Shown here: piece after piece, positions 52,447-62,742 of the stretch
How the letters are laid out: every line of letters starts with the position of its first letter
Position numbering within the stretch: the stretch's first letter is position 1
Origin: Dorea sp. D27
Lineage (GTDB): Bacteria; Bacillota; Clostridia; Lachnospirales; Lachnospiraceae
NCBI RefSeq assembly: GCF_001185345.1
Contig: NZ_KQ236743.1
Location: forward strand, 136,372 to 200,371
Reading direction: 5' to 3'
Length of the DNA stretch: 64,000 bases
Made by a program: the position numbers and the translations under genes
Notes under the pieces: generated by a model
What the model was told of the DNA's origin: nothing
What the model saw: the letters and a program-made list of their open reading frames with translations, nothing else
Databases searched by the model: none

Positions 52447-53514
52447 ATGGATTATTTACACGGCGGTGACATCTACACTTATGAGGGCATGATTGACTTT
52501 TCTGTTAATGTGAACCCTTTCGGACCGGATGATAAAGTGCTGGAAGCAGTGCGGAAGGCATCCGCGCATATCGGAGAATACCCGGACAGCAGGTGCAGGA
52601 AGCTGAGGAGCGCACTGGCTGGAAAACATGGCATTCCGGAAGACATGCTCATATTCGGGAACGGTGCGGCAGAACTTATATTCTCTGTCGTCTTTGCCGA
52701 ACGGCCACAGAAGGCGCTCCTCACTGCCCCGTCCTTCGCGGAATATGCCCAGGCACTGAAAGCAGCCGGCTGCGAGACGGCGTACCATTATCTGAGAGAG
52801 GAAGACAGCTTCCGGCTGACAGAAGGATATGTAGATCAACTGACAGAGGACGTGGACATGATATTCCTCTGTACGCCGGACAATCCTACCGGACAGGTAG
52901 CTGATATGCCGCTGCTCCACCGCATCGTGGACAGATGTGGTGAACTTGGCATCCGGGTTGTGATAGACGAGTGCTTTTATGAATTTCTGGAACATCCGGA
53001 AGATATATTGTCAGTAGAGGCTATACTTGATAAGCCCTGGGTCCTGCTGCTCCGGGCATTTACGAAGATGCACGCAGTGCCGGGGCTGCGGCTCGGATAC
53101 GGCATCAGTGCCGACAGAGAGCTTCTTGAGAGGATGGAAGGTGTCACGCAGCCGTGGAACGTGTCCGTGGCGGCGCAGGCGGCAGGGCTGGCCGCCCTCT
53201 CCTCCGCCGGGAGAGTCCGTATGACGAGAGAATATGTGGCTTTGGAGCGCAGACGCGTGGAGCAGGAGCTGGAGCAGATTGGAATCACGTATTACCCTTC
53301 TGCAGTGAACTATATACTGATGTACTGTGGTTACGATCTGTTCCCGCTTCTGAAGGAGAAGAACATATTGATCCGGGACTGCTCCAATTACGAGGGGCTG
53401 CAGAACGGATATTACCGCGCCGCGGTAAAGACCCACGATGAAAATACCATACTGCTGCAGGCGCTGCGGGATATCTGCGGGCAGGCTTCACAAGGCGGGA
53501 TAAGGAGGAGATAA
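52447..53514 (+). CDS. cobD: L-threonine-O-3-phosphate decarboxylase
   Basis: This 355-residue PLP enzyme of the aminotransferase I/II fold makes (R)-1-amino-2-propanol phosphate, the substrate of CbiB. HGGDIYTYEGMIDFSVNVNPFG at the N-terminus, YPDSRCRKLRSALA and the PLP lysine in FTKMHAVPGLRLGYG are CobD features, distinguishing it from histidinol-phosphate aminotransferase. Its place between cbiB and cbiP supports this. The threonine kinase (pduX-like) supplying its substrate is not in the window. Confidence 0.9.
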   Translation: MDYLHGGDIYTYEGMIDFSVNVNPFGPDDKVLEAVRKASAHIGEYPDSRCRKLRSALAGKHGIPEDMLIFGNGAAELIFSVVFAERPQKALLTAPSFAEYAQALKAAGCETAYHYLREEDSFRLTEGYVDQLTEDVDMIFLCTPDNPTGQVADMPLLHRIVDRCGELGIRVVIDECFYEFLEHPEDILSVEAILDKPWVLLLRAFTKMHAVPGLRLGYGISADRELLERMEGVTQPWNVSVAAQAAGLAALSSAGRVRMTREYVALERRRVEQELEQIGITYYPSAVNYILMYCGYDLFPLLKEKNILIRDCSNYEGLQNGYYRAAVKTHDENTILLQALRDICGQASQGGIRRR

Positions 53515-53517
53515 AGC

Positions 53518-55044
53518 ATGGCAAGATGCATTATGATACAAGGCACGATGTCCAATGCAGGGAAGAGCATACTGGCAGGCGGACTGTGCAGGATATTCGC
53601 TCAGGACGGCCGGAAGACAGCGCCATTTAAATCCCAGAACATGGCACTCAATTCTTATATCACAAGAGACGGGCTTGAGATGGGAAGGGCGCAGGCGATG
53701 CAGGCCGAGGCCGCCGGCGTGGAACCGTCCGCCCTTATGAATCCTGTCCTGCTGAAGCCGACGAGCGATAAGGGGTCCCAGGTTATCGTTAACGGAGAGG
53801 TGGCAGGTGTGATGACGGCGGCAGAATATTACCGCCGGAAGAAAGCGCTCATACCACGTATACTAGATGCATATAACAAGCTGGCGGCCGCATATGATGT
53901 CATCGTCATAGAGGGGGCCGGGAGCCCTGCAGAAATCAACCTGAAAAGCGGGGATATCGTGAACATGGGACTGGCCGCGCTTGTAGACGCGCCTGTACTT
54001 CTTGTGGGGGATATTGACAGGGGAGGCGTGTTTGCACAGCTTGTCGGTACGATGGAACTTCTGGAAGAGAAGGAAAAGCGGCGGATAAAAGGGATGATTA
54101 TCAATAAGTTCCGGGGAGACAAGGACATTCTTCTGCCGGGCCTTCGGATGCTGGAGGAAAAGACCGGAGTTCCGGTGCGGGGCGTGGTGCCGTATATCCA
54201 ACTGGACATTGATGAGGAGGACAGCCTGACAGAACGTTTTCAGAAGAAGGGGTCAGATGGGCTTATAGATATTGCCGTCATCCGCTTTCCCCGTATCTCA
54301 AATTATACTGATTTTATGGCGCTGGAGTGTGTGGAGGAGGTTTCGGTGCGCTATGTCGCTTCCCCGGCAGAGTTCGGTACTCCGGACGCGGTTCTTCTTC
54401 CGGGAAGCAAGAATACGATAGAGGATCTGCTCTGGATGAGGCAGAGCGGGCTGGAGGCGAAGGTCATACGCCATGGAGCCGCAGGAAAGACCGTATTTGG
54501 AATCTGCGGCGGCTACCAGATGCTCGGGCAGGAAATCTGCGACCCGGCAGGCGTAGAACGAAAAGGCACGGTAAAGGGAATGGGGCTTCTGCCGGTACGT
54601 ACGGTATTTGAGCAGGGCAAGACGAGGACGAGGGTACAAGGACAGGTCTGCAAGACAGGCGGCAGTCTGAGCCGCATGAGCGGGATGCCGGCAGAAGGTT
54701 ATGAGATTCATATGGGTACTACATCTGCAATCGAAGAGGTACAGCCTCTCCTGAATCTCACAGATGAGAAGACAGGCACGCAGAAGGCGGACGGCGCCGT
54801 ATGTGGGAATGTATATGGCTGCTATGTACACGGCGTGTTCGACCGGCAGGAGATGGCCTCCGCGTTCCTTTCTTCTCTGCTAGAGGAAAAAGGGATTGAT
54901 ATGGATGCAGCGAAGGCGCAAGATTTTGCGGCTTACAAGGATAAGCAGTATGATAAGCTGGCGGAGATTATGAGGGAAAGCCTCGATATGGACGCCGTCT
55001 ATGACATTCTCGAGAAAGGAAATGAGGCATCATGCGTTCTATAA
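53518..55044 (+). CDS. cbiP: Cobyric acid synthase
   Basis: This 508-residue glutamine amidotransferase makes four amide groups (b, d, e, g) on adenosylcobyrinic acid a,c-diamide. N-terminal [45 protein letters not shown], and the GATase Cys in [11 protein letters not shown] are characteristic. It lies three bases after the cobD stop, with AAGGAGGAG upstream, and overlaps hemC by 13. Confidence 0.95.
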   Translation: MARCIMIQGTMSNAGKSILAGGLCRIFAQDGRKTAPFKSQNMALNSYITRDGLEMGRAQAMQAEAAGVEPSALMNPVLLKPTSDKGSQVIVNGEVAGVMTAAEYYRRKKALIPRILDAYNKLAAAYDVIVIEGAGSPAEINLKSGDIVNMGLAALVDAPVLLVGDIDRGGVFAQLVGTMELLEEKEKRRIKGMIINKFRGDKDILLPGLRMLEEKTGVPVRGVVPYIQLDIDEEDSLTERFQKKGSDGLIDIAVIRFPRISNYTDFMALECVEEVSVRYVASPAEFGTPDAVLLPGSKNTIEDLLWMRQSGLEAKVIRHGAAGKTVFGICGGYQMLGQEICDPAGVERKGTVKGMGLLPVRTVFEQGKTRTRVQGQVCKTGGSLSRMSGMPAEGYEIHMGTTSAIEEVQPLLNLTDEKTGTQKADGAVCGNVYGCYVHGVFDRQEMASAFLSSLLEEKGIDMDAAKAQDFAAYKDKQYDKLAEIMRESLDMDAVYDILEKGNEASCVL

Positions 55045-55907
55045 TAAGGATAGGGAGCCGGGAGAGCCGGCTGGCCGTGAGGCAGGCAGAGATTGTGAAG
55101 CAGGCGGTGGAAAGAAACACTCCGGGAGCCGAGGCCAAGATCGTGACGATGAAGACGAAGGGCGACAAGATTCTGGACCAGAGCCTGGAACTGATAGGGG
55201 GCAAGGGGCTGTTTGTCAAGGAACTGGAGAAAGCGCTTCTGGAAGGAAGCATCGATATCTGCGTACACAGCCTGAAAGATATGCCCATGGAAGTGCCGGA
55301 GGACCTTCCCATCGTCGCCTACGGTGAAAGGGAGGATCCAAGGGATGTGCTCATCTACAAGCCGGGGCATACCTCAGTACGGGAAGGGGGCGTCATCGGA
55401 ACATCCAGCAGACGGAGGTCGCTTCAGCTAAAAAGTCTGTATCCTTCCTGCATGTTCAGGGGAATCCGGGGCAATGTGCAGACGAGGCTGCGCAGGCTTG
55501 AAGAGGAAGAGTTTGACGGGATTGTGCTTGCGGCCGCCGGGCTCCGGCGGCTTCATCTGGAATCGGCAATCGGGAGAGTATTCGGCGTGGAGGAAGTGGT
55601 TCCTGCCGCCGGGCAGGGCATACTGGCGGTTCAGGGCAGGAAAGGCGGGGACTACTCCTGGCTGGCCTCTTTTGAATGTGAAAAGAGCCGTGCCGAGGCT
55701 GCGGCGGAACGTGAATTTACGGCTGCGCTCGGCGGCGGATGTACGTCCCCCATAGCGGCACATGCGCAGATGGCGGGAACAGAGCTTAAGCTCACCGGCC
55801 TGTATTACGCCGGAGATGATACGTACTGGACGCAGACAAAGACAGGAGAAGCCAGGAAGGCGAGACAGATTGGTCTGGAGCTGGCAGAAGAGATGAGACG
55901 GAGGTGA
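55032..55907 (+). CDS. hemC: Hydroxymethylbilane synthase (porphobilinogen deaminase)
   Basis: This enzyme polymerises four porphobilinogen molecules. It has 291 residues. [38 protein letters not shown] and [11 protein letters not shown] are HemC motifs, and Cys237 in [10 protein letters not shown] holds the dipyrromethane cofactor. It starts within the end of cbiP. hemA, hemB and hemL are not in the window. Confidence 0.95.
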   Translation: MRSIIRIGSRESRLAVRQAEIVKQAVERNTPGAEAKIVTMKTKGDKILDQSLELIGGKGLFVKELEKALLEGSIDICVHSLKDMPMEVPEDLPIVAYGEREDPRDVLIYKPGHTSVREGGVIGTSSRRRSLQLKSLYPSCMFRGIRGNVQTRLRRLEEEEFDGIVLAAAGLRRLHLESAIGRVFGVEEVVPAAGQGILAVQGRKGGDYSWLASFECEKSRAEAAAEREFTAALGGGCTSPIAAHAQMAGTELKLTGLYYAGDDTYWTQTKTGEARKARQIGLELAEEMRRR

Positions 55908-55911
55908 CAGG

Positions 55912-57453
55912 ATGGACGGAACAGGAAAGGTATGGCTTGCGGGGGCAGGACCAGGCGATGCGGGTCTGCTTACCGTCAGGACGAGGGAACTGATAGAAGC
56001 TGCTGATATTATCGTCTATGATGCATTGATCAGCGCGGAGATACTGAGCCTTATACCGCCGGGAAAAGAAGTGGTCAATGTTGGCAAACGTTCAGGCCAT
56101 CATCTCGTGCCACAGCATGAGATCAATGAGATTCTCCTTAAGGAAGCTCAGAAAGGCAGAAAGGTGCTCCGCCTCAAAGGAGGGGACCCCTTTGTATTCG
56201 GGCGCGGAGGAGAAGAGCTGGAGCTTCTCGCGGAGCACAGGATTCCGTTTGAGATAGTACCCGGGATAACATCGGCGACCGCAGTTCCAGCCTATGCGGG
56301 CATTCCGGTCACCCACCGGACCTATGCGTCATCTCTCCATATTATAACCGGACATCCGAGGCAGGGAGGTACAGACACGATTGACTATGCCTCCCTCGTG
56401 AAGATGAAGGGTACGCTCGTCTTTCTCATGGGTATCACCTCCATGGAGGTAATCTTGAACGGCCTGATGGATGCAGGGCTTGACCGGGACACACCGGCGG
56501 CGGTGATTGAAAATGGAACGCTCTTTGGACAGCGCCGTGTCATATCTGTCGTGGACCGCCTGGCAGAGGATGCCGGCAAGGCGGGTATCAGGCCGCCCGC
56601 GGTTATTATCGTGGGGGACGTGTGTGCATTGTCGGATCGTTTCCACTGGGCCGAAGACCGCCCGCTTGGAGGGAGGCAGATACTTGTTACCCGGCCCCGG
56701 CAGAGCAGTTCTGTTCTTGCCGGAAAGCTGAGGACGCTCGGTGCACAGGTTATAGAGCTCCCTTCTATAGCTACAAGAGCAATATCCCCGAATACCGCGC
56801 TGCAGCGTGCGATAAAGCAGTTTGGCAACCGGGCTGCCCAGGAGTGGCTGCTTTTTACAAGTCCGGCCGGCGTCCGTATCTTTTTTGAACAGCTGGCAGA
56901 GTTCAAGATGGACATCAGGCATATACTCTGCGGTTCTGCGCAGGTGAAGGTCGGTGCCATCGGTTCTGCTACAGAGAGGGAGCTTAAGGGTTACGGCTTA
57001 TTGGCGGATGTCGTGCCGGATGTGTATTGCGCGGCACGTCTCGGAGAAGCCGTCGCCGCGCAAGCAAAGCCTGGGAGCAAAGTGACAGTCGCACGTGCGC
57101 TGTACGGGTCGGAGGAGCTTCTCCCGCCTCTGCTCCAGGCAGGGCTTGATGTGGATGACATCCCGCTTTATGAGACCGTATATGAGACGCATGAACAGGT
57201 AAAGGATAAGATTGTAACGCTGTTTGAACAAGGCGGAATTGATGCGGTTACATTTACGAGCGCATCCACGGTCAAAGGTTTTGTACATACGATGGAACGG
57301 CTTGATTACCATAAGATACGCGCAATCTGTATCGGAGAACAGACGGCAGCAGAAGCCGAAAAGTACAGGATGGATATCAGCGTGGCCAAAGAAGCATCGA
57401 TTGAGAGCATGACAGAATGCATACTGGACAATCTGGGAATCCGCGGAAGATAA
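55912..57453 (+). CDS. cobA-hemD: Uroporphyrinogen III methyltransferase fused to uroporphyrinogen III synthase
   Basis: This 513-residue fusion has an N-terminal SUMT domain (about 1-245: LAGAGPGDAGLLTVRTRELI, LKGGDPFVFGRGGEE, PGITSATAVPAYAGIPVTHR). Its C-terminal HemD domain (about 255-513) has PLGGRQILVTRPRQ, VTFTSASTVKGF and the terminal helix. HemD cyclises hydroxymethylbilane to uroporphyrinogen III; SUMT methylates it to precorrin-2. This domain pair is common in Firmicutes. It follows hemC by four bases. No oxidase domain (CysG-N type) is present. Confidence 0.95.
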   Translation: MDGTGKVWLAGAGPGDAGLLTVRTRELIEAADIIVYDALISAEILSLIPPGKEVVNVGKRSGHHLVPQHEINEILLKEAQKGRKVLRLKGGDPFVFGRGGEELELLAEHRIPFEIVPGITSATAVPAYAGIPVTHRTYASSLHIITGHPRQGGTDTIDYASLVKMKGTLVFLMGITSMEVILNGLMDAGLDRDTPAAVIENGTLFGQRRVISVVDRLAEDAGKAGIRPPAVIIVGDVCALSDRFHWAEDRPLGGRQILVTRPRQSSSVLAGKLRTLGAQVIELPSIATRAISPNTALQRAIKQFGNRAAQEWLLFTSPAGVRIFFEQLAEFKMDIRHILCGSAQVKVGAIGSATERELKGYGLLADVVPDVYCAARLGEAVAAQAKPGSKVTVARALYGSEELLPPLLQAGLDVDDIPLYETVYETHEQVKDKIVTLFEQGGIDAVTFTSASTVKGFVHTMERLDYHKIRAICIGEQTAAEAEKYRMDISVAKEASIESMTECILDNLGIRGR

Positions 57454-57486
57454 GCAGAAGCACAACATACGGGAGGAGGAAACCAA

Positions 57487-58407
57487 ATGGGAAGATACAT
57501 GTTCAAGAGAATGCTGGTCGGTTTTCTCGCCCTTTTCGTACTCGTTACAGTATCCTTCTTTCTTACAAGGATAATGCCGGGGAGCCCGTTCCAGAGCGGC
57601 AATGTATCGGAGCAGGTCCTTTCATCGCTGGAAAAAGAATATGGTCTTGATAAGCCCGCGGCCGGGCAGTATGTGGTCTACCTCGGCAACCTCCTCCACG
57701 GCGACTTCGGGATGTCTTATAAAAAGCCAGGTGTATCTGTGGCCGAAGTGATCGGCCGGGCATGGCCGGTGACGGCCGTCCTGGGTTTTCTTGCCATACT
57801 CCTTGCCGCCGCGCTTGGGACGGCTGCAGGCATATGGCAGGCGGTTACGGACAAGAAGGCGGTTAAGGGCGGGATATTTCTGGGAACCATGCTTGGCGCA
57901 GGCGTTCCCAATTTCGCCGTCGCACTTCTGCTCGACCTGCTGTTTGGCGTAAAACTGAAGCTTCTTCCCATAGCCGGGCTCTCAGGTGCGGCGAGCTACG
58001 TGCTTCCAGTCGTTTCCCTGGCACTGTACCCGGCTTCAATAATTGCCAGAATGATTCATCATACATTGGGTGATGAATTGGGACGGGGCTATGTAGCGCT
58101 GGCAAGAGCGAAAGGACTTGGGCGGCGGCGGATTCTTCTGACACATGTATTGAAGAATGCCTGGCTGCCGATTCTTAATTATATCGGCCCTGCCGCCGCC
58201 TTTCTGCTGACAGGCAGCTTTGTCGTTGAGAGCATATTTACCATTCCGGGGCTTGGACGTGAGTTCGTCACATCCATCGGGAACCGGGATTACACGCTCA
58301 TATTAGGACTTACGGTATTTATGGGTATCGTCGTCATCGGCATCAATATCATTACGGACATACTCGGCGCGTGGCTGGATCCGAGGATAAGGAGGACATG
58401 CAGATGA
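57487..58407 (+). CDS. ABC transporter permease, nickel/peptide (NikB/DppB) family
   Basis: This 306-residue membrane protein has about six segments with the binding-protein-dependent permease motif HTLGDELGRGYVALARAKGLGRRRI. The NikB/DppB-type N-terminus MGRYMFKRMLVGFLALFVLV and SFFLTRIMPGSPF are also seen. A GGAGGAGG site lies upstream. It is the first of four transporter genes embedded between cobA-hemD and cobU. The transported substrate is likely Co2+/Ni2+ chelate, a peptide or a corrin-pathway compound; sequence alone does not decide. Confidence 0.88.
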   Translation: MGRYMFKRMLVGFLALFVLVTVSFFLTRIMPGSPFQSGNVSEQVLSSLEKEYGLDKPAAGQYVVYLGNLLHGDFGMSYKKPGVSVAEVIGRAWPVTAVLGFLAILLAAALGTAAGIWQAVTDKKAVKGGIFLGTMLGAGVPNFAVALLLDLLFGVKLKLLPIAGLSGAASYVLPVVSLALYPASIIARMIHHTLGDELGRGYVALARAKGLGRRRILLTHVLKNAWLPILNYIGPAAAFLLTGSFVVESIFTIPGLGREFVTSIGNRDYTLILGLTVFMGIVVIGINIITDILGAWLDPRIRRTCR

Positions 58408-59231
58408 AGATATATATGAGAAAGAATTCCATGTTGGTCTCTGGTATCGTCCTGCTGGCTGTTCTGGTGCTGCTTGCAGTCCTCATACCGGCATTGTCCC
58501 CTTACCCGGTTACGGCTCAGAATGCGGAATTAAGGAACGCTCCGTCCTCCTTTTCACACCTTTTTGGCACGGATAAGTTTGGCAGGGATATCTTCGTGCG
58601 GGTGTTTGCCGGGACAAGAATCAGCCTTGCAGTCGGCATAGGCAGCGCCCTTATCTGCGGCATGGCAGGCATCCTGTACGGAAGCGCCGCCGGCTATGCG
58701 GGAGGAAAGGCGGACATGCTGCTCATGCGCGCGGCGGATGTCATCGACGCGATACCGTCCCTCCTCTATGTCATTTTGATTATGCTTGTCATGGGTGCGG
58801 GCATAGGCAGTATTCTGCTCGGCATCTGCATCGGCGGATGGGTGGGACTGGCGCGCGTTGTAAGAGGGGAAATCATGCGGCTGAAATCAGAGGATTTCTG
58901 TACGGCTGCCCGCCTCCTTGGTGTGGGAAACGGCAGGCTTCTCTTTATCCATCTCCTGCCCAATGCAGCGGGTCCTATTATTGTAAACGTTACCCAGCTC
59001 ATACCGAAAGCGATGTTCACGGAAGCGTTTCTGAGCTTTGTAGGAGTCGGCATCTCGGCGCCGGCAGCAAGCCTTGGGACGCTCATACAAGAAGCGAGGA
59101 GCCAGATTCAGGTGGCGCCGTCGCAGATGTTATATCCGATGCTCGTATTGTGCATACTGATTCTCTCGGTCAATTTGACAGGCTTGGGCCTTGAGAAGTC
59201 CATCGGCCGGGCAGAAGGAGGAGGGTGGTAA
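58404..59231 (+). CDS. ABC transporter permease, nickel/peptide (NikC/DppC) family
   Basis: This 275-residue second permease has an N-terminal membrane segment and the motif VVRGEIMRLKSEDFCTAARLLGVGNGRLLFIHLLPN (key: EDFCTAARLLG). FGTDKFGRDIFVRVFAGTRISL is typical of DppC/NikC. ATG 58404 is chosen: GGAGG is eight bases upstream and the start overlaps the stop of the first permease (ATGA). It pairs with the first permease. Confidence 0.88.
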   Translation: MKIYMRKNSMLVSGIVLLAVLVLLAVLIPALSPYPVTAQNAELRNAPSSFSHLFGTDKFGRDIFVRVFAGTRISLAVGIGSALICGMAGILYGSAAGYAGGKADMLLMRAADVIDAIPSLLYVILIMLVMGAGIGSILLGICIGGWVGLARVVRGEIMRLKSEDFCTAARLLGVGNGRLLFIHLLPNAAGPIIVNVTQLIPKAMFTEAFLSFVGVGISAPAASLGTLIQEARSQIQVAPSQMLYPMLVLCILILSVNLTGLGLEKSIGRAEGGGW

Positions 59232-59232
59232 G

Positions 59233-61080
59233 ATGGGGCTTTTGCGTATACGTGATCTGAACGTACAGTTTCATGACGGACAGTTTCATGACGGACAGAA
59301 GGGTCAGGAAGCAGTACGGCATCTGTCCTTCGATGCAGCCCCCGGTGAGATCGTCGGTATCGTCGGAGAGTCTGGATCTGGGAAGAGCACGGCCATGCAG
59401 GCCGTTCTTGGACTGCTGCCGGACCGCGCGGAGATCGTCTGCGGGGGGATGTGGATTGGGGATGCCGACATCACTCCGCCGCTGCCGGGAGAAAGCAGGA
59501 AAGATTATGAGCGGAAGATGGATGCTGTCCGGGGAAATAAAATCGCCATGGTGTTCCAGAATCCTCAGACGAGCCTGAACCCGACCGTTAAGATTGGGCG
59601 TCAGATTGCAGAGACGATACGTTTGCACAGTCACTGCAGCCGTTCATATGCCAGAAAACGGGCGGCAGAGCTATTGGATATGGCTGGTGTCCATGACGGT
59701 GAATCACAGATGGGCAAGTATCCGTTTGAACTGTCCGGCGGCATGTGCCAGCGTGTAGGAATAGCCATAGCCCTGTCCTGTGAGCCGGAACTGCTCATCG
59801 CCGATGAGCCGACGACTGCGCTCGATGCGACGGTGCAGAAGCAGATGCTGGAGCTGTTCCGGCGAATCGTACAGGAGACGGGTACCGCCGTTCTCTTTGT
59901 GAGCCATGATCTCGGAGTCATCGCCTCGCTCTGTGACAGAGTCCTCGTCATGCACGACGGTACATTGGCGGAAGAAGGCTCGGTGGAAGATGTCTTTTAT
60001 AACCCACGGCATGTGTACACGAAGACGCTTCTTGCACGGGCAAAGGAACTTCAGAAGCTGTCTGCCTGCAGGGGAGGTAAGAAGAAGCTTCTGGAAGTGT
60101 CCCATGTGAGCAGATGCTTTACCGGGACCGGCGGTCCCGGAAGGCAGGCTGCGGCAGAAGTGGTGCGGGACGTCACCTTTCATATACAGAAAGGCGAGAC
60201 CTTTGGGCTTGTAGGGGAAAGCGGCTGCGGAAAATCCACACTGGCCCGTATGGTTACAGGAATCTTAGCGCCTACCCGTGGCGCCGTCCTATATGAGGGG
60301 GAAGCATTGTCCGTACGGCCGGGGAAAGGGAACCGGCGTGTCCAGATGGTTTTTCAGAATCCGTACACTTCCCTGAATCCGCGGATGACGGTGCGGGATA
60401 TGCTGGAGGAGCCGCTCATCTTGAATATGGACGTCACAGAGCAGGAACGCAGAGAAAAGGTAGACAGTATGCTGAAGCTCGTAGGGCTGGATCCGGATGA
60501 CGCGCAGAAGTACCCGCGTGCGTTTTCCGGAGGAGAACGGCAGAGGATCGGCATTGCCCGTGCACTTATCCTGGAACCAGGACTGCTCGTGTGCGATGAG
60601 CCGGTATCGGCGCTGGATCTGCCCATACAGGAACAGATATTGGAATTTCTGGAGGAACTTCAGAGCAGCCGCAAAATTACATGTCTGTTCATCTCCCATG
60701 ACCTGAATGTCGTGAAACGAATCAGCAGCAGGATAGGAGTCATGTATGCGGGCTGCATCGTGGAGACGGGCAGTACAAAAGAAGTATACAATGACCCGTG
60801 GCATCCGTATACGAAAGCGCTGCTCTCATCCGTCCTCGTTCCAGATCCGGTAAAAGCAAGAAGGAAGAAGGGAATACCGCGCAGGGAGGAGCAGAAGGCG
60901 GAAGCCCTCGCTACAGAGGGGTGTCCGTTTGCGCTAAGATGTGGCTATGCGTTAGAGTGCTGCTTTACGGACAGGCCGAAGAGCTGCCGGTTTGGCGGGC
61001 GGGAGGTTGCCTGCTTCCTCTACTCGGAACAATATACGGGAAAGAGAAGCAGTGATTACAGGATGACATCACAGATATAA
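59233..61080 (+). CDS. ABC transporter ATP-binding protein, two ATPase domains fused (DppD-DppF type)
   Basis: This 615-residue protein has two complete ATPase modules. The first (about 1-260) has Walker A GESGSGKST near 45, signature LSGGMCQRVGIA and LIADEPTTALD. The second (about 285-560) has Walker A GESGCGKST near 329, FSGGERQRIGIA and LVCDEPVSALD. A Cys-containing tail follows (CPFALRCGYALECC), as in oligopeptide ATPases. Each half would normally be a separate gene. Near the N-terminus FHDGQ is duplicated by an exact 15-bp tandem repeat. Confidence 0.92.
   Translation: MGLLRIRDLNVQFHDGQFHDGQKGQEAVRHLSFDAAPGEIVGIVGESGSGKSTAMQAVLGLLPDRAEIVCGGMWIGDADITPPLPGESRKDYERKMDAVRGNKIAMVFQNPQTSLNPTVKIGRQIAETIRLHSHCSRSYARKRAAELLDMAGVHDGESQMGKYPFELSGGMCQRVGIAIALSCEPELLIADEPTTALDATVQKQMLELFRRIVQETGTAVLFVSHDLGVIASLCDRVLVMHDGTLAEEGSVEDVFYNPRHVYTKTLLARAKELQKLSACRGGKKKLLEVSHVSRCFTGTGGPGRQAAAEVVRDVTFHIQKGETFGLVGESGCGKSTLARMVTGILAPTRGAVLYEGEALSVRPGKGNRRVQMVFQNPYTSLNPRMTVRDMLEEPLILNMDVTEQERREKVDSMLKLVGLDPDDAQKYPRAFSGGERQRIGIARALILEPGLLVCDEPVSALDLPIQEQILEFLEELQSSRKITCLFISHDLNVVKRISSRIGVMYAGCIVETGSTKEVYNDPWHPYTKALLSSVLVPDPVKARRKKGIPRREEQKAEALATEGCPFALRCGYALECCFTDRPKSCRFGGREVACFLYSEQYTGKRSSDYRMTSQI
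59268..59300 (+). repeat. Exact 15-bp tandem duplication inside the ATPase gene
   Basis: The unit CAGTTTCATGACGGA occurs twice in direct succession, followed by another CAG. It adds five residues (FHDGQ) in frame just before the Walker A region. Confidence 0.85.
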
Positions 61081-61091
61081 GGAGAACAGCC

Positions 61092-62714
61092 ATGAAGAAA
61101 ACAGTGAGCGTCCTCACGGCAATATCCCTCATCGGGATATTGCTGCTTGGAGGATGCACGAAGCAGGAGAAAGAGGTAAAAGACAGTACAAAAGAGATAG
61201 TCGTAGCAATCAACAGCGAGACAGGGGGGCTTGATCCGGCGGGGATGATAGCGCTTACGTATCTGGCATATTCGGTCTCGGCACTGGATGAACTTCTGAC
61301 CTTTGATGAAGATGGCGAGGTGGAATACAGGGCAGCGGAGTCTTATGAGGTAAATGAAGAATCAACCGTATGGACATTCCATCTGCGCAAAGAAGCGGTC
61401 TGGTCCGACGGTACGCCGGTGACATCCAAAGACTTTTCCAATACGATAGTAAGGGCGCTGAAGCCTGAGAGCGGCAGCGGATATGCCAACTATCTGTTTC
61501 CAATCAAGAATGCCGAGGCGGTATATAATGGAGAGACGGATGCCGGAAGTCTGGGCGTAGATACACCGGATGACTATACACTTACATTTACACTTGAAAA
61601 GCCGTGCGTATATTTTCTGGATCTGCTCAGGCTGCCGGTGTATACGCCTTCCTGTTCCGCGTATGCCCGTGGCGCGTCGGACGGATGGGATAAGAATCCT
61701 GAGACGAGCGTTGCCAACGGTCCATTTTATCTGGATGAATATGTGCCGGAACAGTATTTTGTCCTGAAGAAAAACACAAAATACTGGAATGCAGATGAGA
61801 TAAAGCTGGACAAGATTACATACCGCTTCTTCGCCGACCAGCAGTCTATGGCGAATGCCTACGAGACCGGTGAGGTGGATGTGGCGACGGGGCTGCAGTC
61901 ATCGGTCATGGAGCTGTATGAAGGAACAGACGATCTGTATATTACCGATACGATAGCGACGCGATACATATACCCGAATCTGAACGTGAAGCCGCTAGAC
62001 GACGTGCGGGTGCGTAAAGCGTTAAATCTCGCCATTGACCGGGAAGAACTCTGTAAGATTGTCGGGGATGACACAGAACCTACGGTAAACTTTATCGCAA
62101 GGTATATGAAGGACAGGCAGACAGGCGAATACTTCGTGGACGGGGCCAAAAAGCCATTTGAAGAAAATGTGGAGGAGGCGAGACGGCTGCTTGCAGAAGC
62201 AGGATACCCGGATGGAAAGGGATTTCCGGAACTCACATATCATTACCCTACCCTTGAAATGGACTCGGATACGGCCCAGGTCATCCAGGAACAGCTGAAG
62301 AAGAATCTGAACATAGACATCAAGCTGAATGCGCAGGAACTGCAGGTCAATTATACGGAACGCAGGGCAGGCCGCTTTGACCTGTGCAGGATGAACTGGA
62401 CAGCCGATTTTGCAGACCCGTATACGTACCTGTCCATGCTCCTGTCCAACAGTACGTATAACTGCAGCGGGATCCGGGACGAGGAATACGACCGTCTGGT
62501 GGAACAGTCTGACACGGAGATGGATCCGGTAAAAAGAGCGCAGCTCATGCATGAGGCGGAGCAGCTTGCCGTGGGAGAGAAGTTCTATATCATACCGCTC
62601 TACACGATGAAGAGCTGCAACCTGATTCGTCCGGATATAAAAGGGATTGCCCAGATTCCAGCTACAGGCGCGCTGGAATACAGACATGCGTATACCGTAG
62701 AAGAGAACAAGTGA
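61092..62714 (+). CDS. ABC transporter substrate-binding lipoprotein, family 5
   Basis: This 540-residue exported lipoprotein has a signal peptide with lipobox LLLGGC (Cys22) and a family 5 (DppA/OppA/NikA) binding domain. VWTFHLRKEAVWSDGTPVTSKDF and VRKALNLAIDREELC are family motifs. The binding pocket specificity is not readable by eye. It is the last of the four transporter genes, 11 bp after the ATPase, and completes an importer. Confidence 0.92.
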   Translation: MKKTVSVLTAISLIGILLLGGCTKQEKEVKDSTKEIVVAINSETGGLDPAGMIALTYLAYSVSALDELLTFDEDGEVEYRAAESYEVNEESTVWTFHLRKEAVWSDGTPVTSKDFSNTIVRALKPESGSGYANYLFPIKNAEAVYNGETDAGSLGVDTPDDYTLTFTLEKPCVYFLDLLRLPVYTPSCSAYARGASDGWDKNPETSVANGPFYLDEYVPEQYFVLKKNTKYWNADEIKLDKITYRFFADQQSMANAYETGEVDVATGLQSSVMELYEGTDDLYITDTIATRYIYPNLNVKPLDDVRVRKALNLAIDREELCKIVGDDTEPTVNFIARYMKDRQTGEYFVDGAKKPFEENVEEARRLLAEAGYPDGKGFPELTYHYPTLEMDSDTAQVIQEQLKKNLNIDIKLNAQELQVNYTERRAGRFDLCRMNWTADFADPYTYLSMLLSNSTYNCSGIRDEEYDRLVEQSDTEMDPVKRAQLMHEAEQLAVGEKFYIIPLYTMKSCNLIRPDIKGIAQIPATGALEYRHAYTVEENK

Positions 62715-62742
62715 TACGAAACAGCAGGGGAGGAATGGAGCA

